Positions 11,987 through 24,314 of a stretch of 64,000 bases of DNA are shown piece by piece. The stretch's first letter is position 1; each line of letters starts with the position of its first letter. The position numbers and the translations under genes were made by a program. The stretch spans positions 38,670,887 through 38,734,886 of the forward strand of contig NC_056034.1 in NCBI RefSeq assembly GCF_004379255.2. Direction: 5' to 3'. The notes beneath the pieces were generated by a model that ran no database searches, was not told the origin of the DNA, and was given only the letters and a program-made list of their open reading frames with translations. This stretch comes from Salvia splendens (lineage: Eukaryota > Streptophyta > Magnoliopsida > Lamiales > Lamiaceae).

Positions 11987-12186
11987 ATCAATCTCCGTCT
12001 CTAACAAGACAAAGCTAGGAAATTATAGTTGAAGGGGCAAAAATATACACATACAACTTTTTGTCATGGAAAAGCTCTAATATTTGTTCATCGACGACTC
12101 TAAACCCTTGTTTTTTTTTCTGCTTGTTCTTTAAAGAAAGGAAAAAACAATCTTCGTCTCTAACAAGACAAACCCTTGTTTTTTTC

Positions 12187-12528
12187 TGTTGATTGTGAAT
12201 CAAGATCGAACAAGAACTAAGCTAAGGCTTTTGAGTTTGTAGAATGTACACTAGAATTACAAAAGGTAAAGAGAGAGATCTTATTGATGATCAAGAGTAT
12301 TGTTACAAATCTAATCTGATTACAAAGCTACTCAAGCTAACTATATATACCAAGCTAAAATGAGTGAATGATGATTCACCTCATCGGTTGTAACCGAAAG
12401 AGAAACTGCCATAAACGGCTAGTTCCCTAACTAACATTCAAACTCTTTCTTATCCACTGCATGCATCCTCAACATACACTTGCATGCGCTCCATGCTCAT
12501 TGCTATGCTCAGCCATGGATCCTTAACA
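12187..12528 (-). repeat. 3' LTR of the degenerate Copia element
   Basis: 342 bp, beginning TGTTGATTGTGAATC and ending CCTTAACA in plus orientation. It pairs with 17078-17417. Confidence 0.88.
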
Positions 12529-12556
12529 ATCTCCACCTTGGCTGATATAACAAAGA

Positions 12557-15500
12557 CTAGAAATCTATCACACGTAAACCCACAAGTCTGCAGCAGTACT
12601 CGAACTTTTCCTTGCTCAATGGTTTAGCGAGCATGTCATCCGGGTTGTGTGCAGTGTCACTCTTCACTACCTTAACACTGTCACTCTCCACCTCGTCTCT
12701 TATAAAATGTAGCTTGACATCTATATGTTTGTTGTGTTCGTAAAACATTTGATGTCTAGCCAAACACAATGCTCCATTGTTATCACAATGGACTGTTACT
12801 GCACTTTGCTTGATTCCAAACTTTGAGATCAAACCCATCAGCCACTTGCTTTTCTTCACAGCCGATGTCAGAGCAATGTACTCTGCTTCTGTTGTTGAAA
12901 GTGCTACCACATCTTGCAAATTTGACTTCCAACACACAGCTAAACCAAACAAAGTGAACACATTTCCAGTTTATGACCTTCTTGTATCTAGATTGGCCAC
13001 ATAATCTGAGTCAAAGAAACCAATCAGTGGTTCTTGCTCATCTCCACCTTCATCAGTGAATAAAATAGTCAGTTTATCAGCCCCTTTCATATACCTCATG
13101 GTCCATTTTAGTGCATTCCAGTGTTGCCTTGCAAAATCTGATATATACCTACTTGTTGTACTTATAGCATGAGTTATATCTGGCCTAGTACATATCATGA
13201 GGTATATTATACTTCCAACTATGTTGGAATAAGGGATTAGTTCCATCTCCTTTCTTTCTGTCTCATTTTCTGCCTCTGCTCCTTTGACAACTTAAAATGC
13301 ACTGTCAATGGTGTTGCTGTACTACTCATGTTTCCAACCTTGAATTTCTTCAAAATCTTTTGAATGTAGTAAGTTTGAAATAACCACAATTTTTTCTTGC
13401 TTCTGTCTCTGACTATATCCATCCCATGTATCCTCTTTGCAACTCCGAGATTCTTCATTTCAAAAGTTGCGATTAACTGAGCCTTCACTTTGCTGATATC
13501 AGTGGCATTTGATCCTGATATTAGCATATCATCCACATAAAGCAGTAGATATACAGGAGCCTTGTTCCCTTGCTTCTATATGAACACATAACTGTCATAA
13601 AGTGATCTGCATAATCCTAACTTAGCTAGACTTTCAGCAAATTTCAAGTACCATTGTCTGCTACTTTGTTTTAGGCCATAGATGCTCTTCTTGAGCATAC
13701 AAACTTTCTGCTCTGAGGCAGGGACTTCAAAGCCTTGAGGCTGAGCCATATATATAGTTTCTTCCAAATCTCCATTCAAAAAGGTTGTCTTTACATCCAG
13801 CTGCTCCAACTCCCAATCTTTCATTGCAGCCACTGCCAACAAGACTCTAATGGAATTGTGCTTCACTACTGGAGAGAAAACCTCGTTGAAATCTATTCCC
13901 TCTTCTTGGTTAAAACCTTTTGCCACAAGCCTTGCTTTGAATCTGATATTTTGAGCCTGAGTGGATTCAATCTTCTTCTTGAAAACCCATATACAACCAA
14001 TAATCTTTCTGGACTCATCCTTTTCTACCAGAATCCATGTTTTGTTGCTAATCAGTGACTCCAATTCTTCTTTCATTGCTTGAATCCACTGTTCCCTCTC
14101 TGAACTCCTCATAGCTTCCTCATAAGACATAGGTTCAAAGAATTCTAGTTGCTCAGCTATGTGCAGAGCATAAGAGAGCATGTGATAATCAGAGAATCTT
14201 GCTGGAGGATGCACATGATACGATCATGGAAGCCGTGCATCGAGGATTTTACATAAATCTGGATTCAACCAGTGATCAGCCTATCAAAATGACGTTAAAA
14301 ATCTTTGAAACTATCAACAATGTCTTCTTCTTCGAAAGAACTTCGCGTGGGTACCTTGCACGCCTCAATCGGAGTCCGATAGAAGGAGTTATGGTCGTTT
14401 TACGAAAACCGCGCAGTGCAGAAAAGTTTCACCCGACCGGGTGAATTTCAAGGAGGATAAACCACCCAGCCGGGCATCATTTTCGGACCCATTCTGCCCC
14501 AGTGGGTCACCCAAGCCTTAAATAGTACTTTTCCTCATGTTTCATGGTTAGACTTTGATGAAAATAGATGGTTGAGAGATTTGTTCCTCTTGAAGAGGGT
14601 TTCTATCCAATTCCTAATTTTAGGTTGCTTGATCATCAATTGATTCAATCAAGTATGATCAAGTATAGGTATGCATCAAAGGGCTTGTGAATTCCTTTGA
14701 GTAGTGGAGCCATTAGTTGAAGATTACTTAAAGTGTTTTTTACATCAATGGATTTAGATAATATCAAATTCACTTTTCTTCATCTCTTGTCTTCCATCAA
14801 ATCCTTTTGGATCTAGTTTTTGAAGGCTACATCCACCCTATCCTTTATTGTTTTTGTGTTTTTGTGTTCCAATTGAAGATCAAACATCATCAAATGGTAT
14901 AAATCTTGGGTTAATGGATCACAATCAACTTGGATCCTTATCACTACATCTCCGCTCAGAACAATCTTTCCATTATTAGGCTCTATGCACCAAAGCCTGT
15001 AACCTTTAACACCTCTGGGGTAGCCAAGCATTATGCACTTTACAACTCTTGCACTGAGTGTTCCCTGCTTCTTGTGTGCATATGTTTTGCACCCAAAAGG
15101 CTTCACATTAATATATCCTGACTTCCCTCCGTACCACCTCTCATCTGGAATATCACCACCTATCCCTTAGGATGGACATTTGTTTATCAAATAAGTTGCA
15201 GTAGTTACAGCCTCAGCCCATAAATGCTTCTCCACCCCAGATGAAGACAGCATGCACCTAACCCATTCCATAAGTGTCATATTCATTCTCTCTGCCACTC
15301 TATTCTGTTGTGGATTGGCAGGGACTGTCTTGTGCCTCTTGATTCCCTTCTCATGACAGAAATTATCAAAATCATTTGACAAATATTCAAGGCTATTATC
15401 AATTCTCAAAATCTTTGGAGAGATCCCTTTCTCAGTTTCCATTTCTTTGCACCAAATCTTGAAAGTATTAAATGCATCAGACTTTTCTTTCAGCACATAG

Positions 15501-17028
15501 ACGCATACTTTTCTAGAATAGTCATCTATAATCGACATATAATACTTCCCTCCTCCCATACTCTTCACTGGTGTAGGCCCCCAAAGATCTGAGTGTTTAT
15601 AATCAAGAGGTGAGTTTGAGGTATGTTTACCTGTAGGAAATGAGAGCTTCTTAGCTTTCCCTAGCAAACAATCCTCACATGGCTGGAGTTTTTCATCTGA
15701 ACTTGCATCAGTGGCCCCTCTCTTTATGAGTGCCTTCAATGTTCCCTCAGCTGTATGGCCTAACCTCAGATGCCTGCTTCTGAGAGCTAACTGCAACATT
15801 AGACCCTCCAGTTATCACAGTTGCTTGAAGATAGTAGAGGCTTCCCATTCTATGAGCAAGCATCTTCACCTCTGAGTCTTTACAAACTTTCATTTCCCCA
15901 GAAGTGAACAAATAACCCTTCCTTTCAAGAGTTCCAAGTGAGATTAAATTCCTTTTCACACCTGGAATAAATCTGACCTCTGACAAAATCCTCACAAAAC
16001 CATCAAACATTCTCATCTTGATGTTGTCGATTCCTTTGATGTTACAAGAGATATTATTGCCAAGAAGAACAGATCCTTCGCAACTTCTCAGATCCTGGAA
16101 CTAATCTGCATTCGGGCACATATGAAAAGAGCAACCAGAATCCATAATCCAAGAAACTCCTTCCCTTTTATCCATAACATTCATCACCTTAGAGGGTTCA
16201 TCACCATCACTGCTAATAACGTTGCTGCTTGGCTGACTTTCTGCAACCCGCTTTCGCTTCCACGCGAAGCAATCCCTCTTCAAGTGTCCTGGCTTTTTAC
16301 ACCAGTGACATGAGCGTGTTTCCTTGGGCTCCATTTCCATCAGGCTTTGGCTCATCAAACTTCTTCTTGAACCTTTTCTTGTTGAACTTCTTTATGTTGA
16401 GAGATTCAGCCTGTGAATCTGGGCGCCTAACAGTTCCCTTCTGCAGCTCCTTAGCCATAAGAGCGGCATGAACTTCGGTCGGCGTGGTGGATTTGTCTCG
16501 GCCATAGAGGATTGCATCCTTCATTTGATCGTACGAACTCGGCAGAGCATTAAGAACAAGAATTGTCTTATCTTCGTCGCTGATCTTGACATCAATCGCC
16601 TCAAGATCATCAATGGATTTACTAAAATCCTCCAACTGATCAACAATAGACTTATCTTCGGCAAAGCAATAGGAATAAAGCCTCATTTTCATGTAGAGAC
16701 GATTGGCTAAAGATTTAGCCATATAAACTTCATCAAGTTTATTCAAGATCGCAGCCGCGGTCTTCTCACCCTGCACTTCACGCAGCACCTTATCTCCAAG
16801 GCACAGAATCATAGTGTTGTGAGCTTTCAGCTGCATCTCCTCGAGCTTTGCATGCGTCTTCTCATCAAGCCCAGGCCCCTTCCCCTTTTCCTCTGCTTCT
16901 GCCGTAGATAGAACCGCAGCCAAACCTTGCTGCACTAGCACAGCTCTCATCTTCATCTTCATCTTCATCTTCCACGAGCCGTAATCATTCTTCCCCATGA
17001 ACTTCTCTGCCTCTAGACGTGCTGCCAT
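12557..17028 (-). pseudogene. Copia gag-pol pseudogene (broken in several places)
   Basis: The polyprotein is spread over at least eight open segments in different frames. Gag runs from about 17028 (MAARLEAEKF) to 16297. A CCHC knuckle (CHWCKKPGHLKRDC) and a DSG protease motif lie in 16101-16358. Integrase in 15167-15799 has the HHCC finger (HLRLGH ... CEDC) and the DDE-type core, but one conserved block reads RIDNSLEY instead of the usual TDNG form. RT covers 13576-14214 (QLDVKTTFLNGDLEE) and continues with a YVDD motif at about 13530-13545. RNase H lies in 12557-12961 (VALSTTEAEY). Frameshifts between segments plus the inserted LTR fragment make it non-functional. It resembles the Tork/Tnt1 side of Copia, though the lineage is uncertain. 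Confidence 0.88.
14216..14747 (+). mobile_element. LTR fragment nested in the Copia element
   Basis: Between the integrase-side frame (ending near 14813) and the RT frame (starting at 14214) lie about 530 bp unrelated to Copia. They begin TGATACGATC and end TTTTTTACATCA. The central block CTTCGAAAGAACTTCGCGTG followed by CAATCGGAGT and GCGCAGTGCAG recurs in the separate LTR at 27197-28613 in the same orientation. The boundaries are approximate and no clean target-site duplication was found. Confidence 0.6.
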
Positions 17029-17077
17029 CGCAGCAATGAACCGATCAATAACTCGATTCCCACCGGACGGCGCCAAT

Positions 17078-17417
17078 TGTTGATTGTGAATCAAGATCGA
17101 ACAAGAACTAAGCTAAGGCTTTTGAGTTTGTAGAATATACACTAGAATTACCAAAGGTATAGAGAGAGATCTTATTGATGATCAAGAGTATTGTTACAAA
17201 TCTAATCTGATTACAAAGCTACTCAACCTAACTATATACCAAGCTAAGATGAGTGAATGATGATTCACCTCATCGGCTGTAACCGAAAGAGAAACTGCCA
17301 CAAACGGCTAGTTCCCTAACTAGCATTCAGACTCTTTCTTATCCACTCTATCCATCCTCACCATACGCTTGCATGCGCTCCATGCTCGTTGCTATGCTTA
17401 GCGATGTATCTTTAAAT
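17078..17417 (-). repeat. 5' LTR of the degenerate Copia element
   Basis: About 340 bp, matching 12187-12528 with roughly 22 differences. The last two bases of the outer end are AT rather than CA. Confidence 0.85.
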
Positions 17418-18108
17418 TATATTTTTTATTTAAAAATATAGGGGGCAATTTATTACTTAATTAATTATATTAAAATAATTTACTATATACTCCCTTCGTC
17501 CTTAAAAAATTGACTAGCTGTACTGTTTTATCATTTTGGGCCGTTTCCTAAAACTAAACCAAGTCTAAGTATCGAAAGTTTTTACGAATTACATACATGT
17601 CTTTGTTCCCTCCCAAGTACACGATACTTCCATCTCTATTCTGCATATGTATGCAATACGTATTAATTCTTGATTAATAGGAGTACTACGTATTAGTATA
17701 GTGACGAACTTGACCAACTCACTTTGATAATTTATCAAGCAGTTCCCAAAATACAATAACTTGATTGATGCATAGGAGAAATATGACAGATGTTGTTTGT
17801 GGTTTTCTGTACTTTTTAATGTTGTAAGATCTTTTTTTTTTGTAAAGCTCAAATTAATTTGTGTGTTTGTTTACTGAGCCACGTACCGTTTGTTTAGGCT
17901 GGAGCTGGACTTCTACTTTTCGGATGTAAAATAATTCACATCTCGTATTCGATACTTTGATTAGGCCAAGCCCAACCAATCGATTATTCAATTGTGTACC
18001 CATTTTAACAGAAAGTTGGGCCTAACACTACCAGGCATAATTATGAAATCTTTAAATAAATATCTTTAAGAAAATTGATTGATAATTTTTCATATATTTT
18101 TCCTAATA
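17418..18108. other. Gene-free stretch with a Stowaway-like end
   Basis: Mostly AT-rich. At 17488 a CTCCCTTCGTCC motif looks like one end of a Stowaway MITE, but its partner end is degenerate (perhaps GGAGTAC near 17680). No coding region is seen. Confidence 0.35.
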
Positions 18109-18350
18109 CTCCCTCCGTCCCCGTTAATTGGCACCAATTTTCTTTTCGTTCATCCTCAATTAATTGACACCCTTACTACTTTTGTTAATAGACCTCACAT
18201 TCCACTAACTCATTTCACTCACATTTTATTATTAAATTGATATATAAAAGTAGGACCTACTTTCCGCTAACTTTTTCTATCCAGTTTCCACTGCATTTCT
18301 CAAAGCCTGTGCCAAATCAACCGATGCTAATTAATGGAGGACAAAGGGAA
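18109..18350. mobile_element. Stowaway-like MITE, 242 bp
   Basis: The left end CTCCCTCCGTCC pairs with a degenerate right end, whose complement is TTCCCTTTGTCC. TA dinucleotides flank both sides (18107-18108 and 18351-18352), as expected for Tc1/mariner-type Stowaway insertions. Confidence 0.65.
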
Positions 18351-18411
18351 TATAAATTTACAATTTCTTATATTTCTATTTTTTTTCTCAGCAACACCGA
18401 CAAGCAAAATA

Positions 18412-18660
18412 CTTCCTCCGTCCAATAATAGGGGTCACATTTGGAGAGGACATTGGTCATAAGAAATGTAAAGAATAATGAGTTGGAAAAGTTAGTGAAA
18501 TATGAGACTCATTTTTTATATTGATTTTTTAATAAAATGTGAGTGAAGAGAGTTAGTGTAATTTGGGATCTACTTGTTATTTTATTAATAACAAAAGTGA
18601 AATATAACTCTTATTGTATAATCGAATTGACAAAATTTGACTCTTATTGTGAGAGAGCGG
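18412..18660. mobile_element. Stowaway-like MITE, ~249 bp
   Basis: The left end CTTCCTCCGTCC leads into a strand whose complement reappears at the right end (AATAGGGGTCACATTTGG against GACAAAATTTGACTCTTATTG). TA flanks both sides. The right terminus has mutated. Confidence 0.6.
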
Positions 18661-20149
18661 TAATATATCATTGAGAAATCATATTGGGCTTATTCTCTCG
18701 TATAGAATTTTACTCATCAAACTCTGTTACCAGAAACTGTCAACTGTAACTAACAAACCCCACTCCAAATGAAAACAATTCCCAATATTACGTTGCAAAC
18801 CTAATCTCATAATTTTATATCCTTCTAATGGAGTTGCTACCCTTCTCCAAAAACAATTTGTGTTTAGATAAAAACGGAACAACCGACAAATATTGAAGAA
18901 TCTTCTTATGCACTTAATAATGTTACTTTCATAATTATTTTCATTTTTCGTGGACTGGATCATAATACTCTCATTCATCATAATTACGTGGCCTAAATCA
19001 GCATCGATCAAGAACCAACGATTGTTGAATGTATATAGGGCTGATAAGACTTACTCAAAATATGCCCAAAATTGTTGCGATTTCCTAGAACCTACTCCAA
19101 TATTAGTATTATTGCCCAAAATCTGGATCATAACAAATCTTATAGACTCAAATTCTGCATTTATATAGGAATTTTATAGGGAAACGGTGCTTTAGTTTCA
19201 AATATAATATACAATACCATAGATTATGATATGTTTTTCGAGTGTCTCATTAGAAAAAAAAATCAGCCTTGAATTTGAGCAGTTGGCTGTGAAACATCTT
19301 CCCCGGAAAAAGGATGGTAATATTGGCATAAGTTTGACTGGCGTAATAGATTAATTTTTATGCATGAAACTATAAATTCAGAATTTATTAGTAATTTTTT
19401 ACGCGTCGAGTTTATCACGTTATATTTATCATTTATGGAGAATGTTAATTGAAAATGTTGCAATTGACAGCACTTTCTCAAATGCAATCATCTTTGTTTA
19501 GAATGTGATTTAGTAGACATAGCCACTAAAATTCCTTCGAGATTCGTAAGTCCAAACTTGACTAATAGTGAGATTCCTAAAGATGGCCATTGAAGTGATC
19601 AAGGCAACGCGGAATATATTAGTATTAATTATAATTTGAATTATATATACAAATAATACGTTTCATTTTTTTTAAAAAAAACTGAATATTGTATTAGTAA
19701 TATTTATTATTATGATTGGAATAAGGTTTTATAATTATTATGATTATAGAAGTATATACTTTGATAAAATTTAACATTAGAAAAAAAATCATTAGTCTTA
19801 ATTTTTTGCATTTTTATGTAGTGATTTCGTATTTTATAATTATTTGAAATTAGCTAAAGAAAAAAGAGAAGTGTGGATAACACACAGTGACAAAGAGATG
19901 TATCCATTACAAATGCTCTAAAATCTTTGATTTGTTATTTTAGAGTTAGTTAAATTTAAACCTTTTTGTCCTTGTTATCGTCCGCACATAGATGAACTTT
20001 TACATCAAACACACCACTCCACTACATATAATCTTACTTATTTCAATGGATATAGGGTAGGAAAGAGGTGTGTGTGTCCTGTGGACTTAAAAGCATTAAA
20101 CTCAATTAATAATTCTTTAATTTCAAAGAAATTCAAAGAAAAACTGAAA
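18661..20149. other. No gene recognised
   Basis: AT-rich sequence with short open frames that show no motif. No RNA gene or repeat stands out. Confidence 0.4.
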
Positions 20150-20705
20150 TTTGTAGTTAGGCATGCACACGGTTCAAAAACCGCAGGTTCCGGTTCAACA
20201 TTTTCATGAACCGGAACAGGATTTTGCATTTTCTTATTTATTTATCTATGAAATGTGCGTAAATAAAATTCAAAAAATCACGATAAAAATTGCAATTTTA
20301 TTAAGATTACAAGTTACAACAATTACAAATCACAAAAAACTTGAAGTCTTAAACAAAAAATTTAAATAGAATGACACTACTAGTCTACAACGAAGCTAAT
20401 TACAGATTACAAAAAAGACTTGAAGTTCTGAACAATAAATTTATAAGTATATATACTCTTAGTCGGCGAAGGAGATGTTTCTACATAACTAAATTGAGGA
20501 CACCTTTAGCAATTCAACCTTAAATGTTGAGTTTAGTCTAACAATCAACAATTATAGTAGAATTGTCAAAAGTTTCTCGGATTTAGCCTTATAGAGAAAT
20601 CTACTTAACCGACTAGAGTATATACAAATACAATTATTTAATTGTATTTGCATATTTTTAAAGTAGAAACAAATGAAAAAAAATAAAGGAAAAAGGACTT
20701 GAGCT

Positions 20706-20730
20706 CAACTTAAATTTAAAATTTAAGTTG
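20706..20730. repeat. 25-bp palindrome downstream of the transposase
   Basis: A perfect palindrome around a central A, with arms CAACTTAAATTT and AAATTTAAGTTG, sits about 110 bp beyond the transposase stop codon on the minus strand. The same palindrome is present at 58009-58033 in hAT transposon 2. Confidence 0.8.
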
Positions 20731-20838
20731 AGGTGCCTACGTATCCCCAATGCTCATTTGCATTAGGGAATCAAAGCCCACTTAGTTCTCTTACCTTACT
20801 TACCTATTTGGCTTGCTTGGCCGAGGTTGGCGGTTGGC

Positions 20839-23373
20839 CTACGATTCATCCCCGGTGAATTCTTCTTGTGATTCCTCCTGACGGTCATCCCAGTCATTTT
20901 CTTGTTCTCTGACGTCAGCTTTGGCCCAATCATCAAGTAACATCACGGCTTCCATATTTTTCGCGGAGAGCTTACTTCTTGATTCATCTAACACACGTGC
21001 TCCAACACTGAAAGCGGACTCGACGGCGACAGTGGAAGCCGGAACCCAAAAAAATCTCCTTGGCCATTGACGCAAGTATGGAAAATCTTTCTCGTGTGTT
21101 CCCCGCCAATCGAGGACGTCGATTTGGGAGGGAGAAGTAGGACCTTCATCACCAAAGGAAAAGAGTGAATCGAAATATAAATCTAACTTACTTACCATAC
21201 ATGAGGTCGACCTTCCGTCGGTGCTATAGCTGTATAGGTCGGCTAATTGGGATTGCGCGTCGGGGTCATCATAATCAGTTTGAAATGCGAAGCCAAAATT
21301 ATGTTGTTGAGGAGGAGTAGGTCTTCTGACTTTGTGGGTACTGTTATACTTGGTTTCATATTCGGTGTAGAGAGCACGCAAGTTAAACTCGAAGGATTGT
21401 TGGACAATTGACCGGTCCGGGAGGTTTATTTGAAATGTTTCGGTTAGGTTTACTCCCCATTGGTCATTGGTATCCGCTTACAATGCTTGAAGTGGACCAA
21501 GATCAATATAACTCAAATTGTTATAATAAAAATCTAAAATCCTGGAGGTACCGGCTAATTTCCATTTTGGATCCAAGACCTTTGCAATCAAAAACACCGT
21601 TGGAATCTCATTGAAATACTTAAGCCATTTTCAATCATATAATATAAAACACATATCAATTCAGGAGAAGATGAAGCATTTTTCATCGCAGTTTTAAAAC
21701 CAAGTGATATATACATGCAATGCTCTAAAACACGAACAACGGTGCAATAATAAACACCCAATAATTCAACAGTCGCATTTTTGAAATATTTGAACGATTT
21801 AAATAAACTCACGCTATGATCCCTACAACTATGCGACAGATATAAATCAGAAACGGGAAAGGTTCTAAAAAAATCACACAAAGAATCTTTATGCGTCAAA
21901 GTAGAATTCAGACAATCATATGTCGAATTCCATCTATGAGACTCATCCATGATAAAATTCATATATCTTACCTTCTTTTTATGGCAATACTTCTTCCAAA
22001 CTTTGCCAATAGACGACTTTTGATGGATTAATCTAACTGCAGTTCTAATAGGACTAACATGCTTTTGCTATAATTCAAGCGCATCTTGTACACATAAATT
22101 CAAAATATGACATATGCATCTTTGATGAAAATACTCACCACCAATAACCGGAGCACAAGCCGCAATCAAGTCATTAATACTTTCAGTGTTAGCAGTTGCA
22201 TTATCAAAACCAACAGAAAATATCTTATTGCGTAATTGAAATTTATTCAAAACTTGAATAATTAAAGAAGCAATTTCGGGTGCAGTGTGTGGTGTCTCAA
22301 ATTCTCTAAAACCAATCAAACGCTTGTTCAAAGTCCAACTATTGTCCGCAAAGTAAACCGTAATGCCCATGTATGAATGTCTATTAAAACAATCAGTCCA
22401 TACACACTTTGTGTCCCAAGTTGAGTAAATAACCTGATAATTCAACTTTTTTCTCCAAACATTGTCGAACGGTAGATCGTTGAACGGTCATTCGACCTAC
22501 TCTTTTGACAGCTACGTTCAAACCACTTTGCATAGTAACCTCAATTTTTTTGTCATCATAAACATTAAAAGGAAATTGTTTCATTGCAGCCCATCTAGTC
22601 ATAACGTCAGCAAAATTTTTAGGATCATATTTAAAAAGAGGCGTACCTGACAAACCTGAGCCACCAGGTTGGAAGTTTAGTTGGGTTTGGGTAGAGGCAG
22701 TGCCACATTCTACCGGATGCTTTGTCACCAAATGACGACGGATGGTGCCATATCCCCCACCACTCGCAAATTTGTAGACTTTATCACAATAGTTACAATA
22801 TGCATGAAACGCGGATGTCTCTTCTTGAGAGAACGGATCATTAGGACTTAGAATTACCATCGAGACCTTTTTGTAGTGTTTAACAAAAATATCAGATTTC
22901 AATGCTTTTTTAGTGGGTGGAGGGGGATGAGGCATGTCCTCATTTCCGCCGGTGCTAGACGGAATACGAGAATGAGATCTATCATCATTATTGTCGGAGT
23001 CCGACGATATAGACATGTCGTACTCGTCATCTTGTTGTTGGGAACTACCACCGCCCCTCCCCCCACCTTGATGCATTTCAGCGAGTAGCATGACGGTCCT
23101 ATGATCTTCTTATATCTATAAATATTATATAAGTTGAAGTTTTAATTAGGAACACCAAAAAAAATTTAAAAACTCAATCTTACGAAATTATGAATTGTAA
23201 AAATAATTTTATTTTTTAGAACTTACTTGCATGCGTTTAGCCGCCACTCGGGAAACCTCTTCCATAACTTCTCGACGACTAGGTCGCTTTGATCTTTGGG
23301 GACGACTACTTTGATCTTGGGCAATTCCTTTGCCCCAATCACCACGTCCCAGTCCACCACGAGAAGAAGACAT
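20839..23373 (-). pseudogene. Ac-like hAT transposase pseudogene
   Basis: Exon 1 starts at the ATG at 23373 (MSSSRGGLGRGDWGKG) and ends at a GT donor near 23227. The next exon carries a BED-type zinc finger (CNYCDKVYKF ... HLVTKHP) within 22393-23091. The catalytic-domain region follows in 22068-22445 and 21588-21962. The C-terminal hAT dimerisation block (VPASTVAVESAFSVGARVLD, then SKLSAKNMEAVMLLDDW) is in 20839-21381. Lesions seen: a frameshift near 22430, an in-frame TAG near 22068 where the related element has Trp, and another frameshift near 21620. The protein cannot be made in one piece. Confidence 0.88.
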
Positions 23374-23599
23374 AATGCAAAATGAAAATATTATGGAATA
23401 CGGAGTATTGAATAAATGGTAAATTACGAACACAACAACAAATATAGTAGTAAACAACTTGAGCAATTAGAGAGAATGAGGATAGAGAATAGAGAAATTG
23501 AGATTGAGAAGGAAATTCTTGTTAACACAAGAATGGGGTGAGTAAAAATGATGGAGGAAGTGGGGTATTTATAGGAGTAAAATTGGAAGAAAAAAATCA

Positions 23600-24050
23600 A
23601 ATTTCAAATTTCGCCTGGTTTACCGCCTGAACTGGCGGTTTCGGACTGAACCGGCGGTTCAGTACACAGTTTCTGATGGAAACCGCTGGTTTCTGGCCGA
23701 AAACCGGCGGTTTTTGACCAGTTTTCTCGCCTATACACTGTCATCTAAAAAAGGTCCAGAACTGTCGAAAACCAGCGGTTCACGTCAGAAACCGGCGGTT
23801 TTTGGCAGAAACCGCCGGTTTTTTACGTAAACCGCCTGTTTTTCTACACACCTAGCCTGAAAAGCTACGCCCAAGCCAGAATCCTATGAACCGGCGGTTT
23901 TGAACCGCCGGTTACGGTTCATGTTTTTTTAACCTAAACCGGCCTGCTTGAACCGCCGAACCGTCATCCGGTTCGAACCACCGGCGCCGGTTTCGGTTTC
24001 GGTTCCGGTTTGTGAACCCTCGGTTAACCGGCGGTACGGTTCGATTTGTG
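23600..24050. repeat. Subterminal CCGGTT/ACCGCCGG array of hAT 1
   Basis: More than twenty GGTTT/GGTTC motifs joined to CCGG or CCGCC occur in both orientations over about 450 bp, making this the most GC-rich part of the element. Ac-type elements carry short subterminal transposase-binding repeats in this position; the function here is inferred. Confidence 0.7.
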
Positions 24051-24314
24051 CATGCCTATTTGTAGTCACGTTGACCTCTCATCTATACACAATTGACCTG
24101 TGTAATTAGCTCGCAACTAATCCGCCGCCAGCAATCCCTAATATACCCCCGACCGAGTCCCACTCACTCCACTACAAACCCCTTGACCTCCGACCCATTT
24201 CCGTCATTTAAGCTCTCACGTAGACAGGAGTTGGCCCTAATTCTCGACTAACTGAAACCATCGCGAAATTTCCTCGTCATCAACTTTTCCTGCCTCTTTT
24301 TTTTTTATCTTAAA

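Larger units (their letters stand above)
12187..17417 (-). mobile_element. Degenerate Copia (Ty1) LTR retrotransposon
   Basis: The LTRs at 12187-12528 (3' LTR) and 17078-17417 (5' LTR) run in the same direction and are about 93% identical by eye, so the insertion is old. A purine-rich tract sits inside the 3' LTR edge (complement of 12529-12544). A TGGCGCCGT-type primer-binding site adjoins the 5' LTR at about 17066-17077. Domain order on the minus strand is gag, zinc knuckle, protease, integrase, RT, RNase H, as in Copia. The outer end of the 5' LTR has lost the canonical terminal CA, and I find no matching target-site duplication. A separate LTR fragment interrupts the coding region at about 14216-14747. 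Confidence 0.9.
20158..24058 (-). mobile_element. hAT transposon 1 (3.9 kb), TSD TTTGTAGT
   Basis: The ends form inverted repeats starting TAGGCATGCACA on both strands. Identical 8-bp direct repeats TTTGTAGT flank them (20150-20157 and 24059-24066), the duplication length expected for hAT. The interior encodes an Ac-like transposase on the minus strand, now broken. Both subterminal zones, especially 23610-24040, carry dense ACCGGCGGTT / GGTTCCGGTT motifs, which probably represent transposase-binding arrays. It is related to the element at 57557-61037. Confidence 0.92.

Noticed and set aside
22393..23091. Intact transposase gene in hAT 1
   Set aside because: The BED-finger exon is open, but the TAG near 22068 and frameshifts near 22430 and 21620 break the protein.
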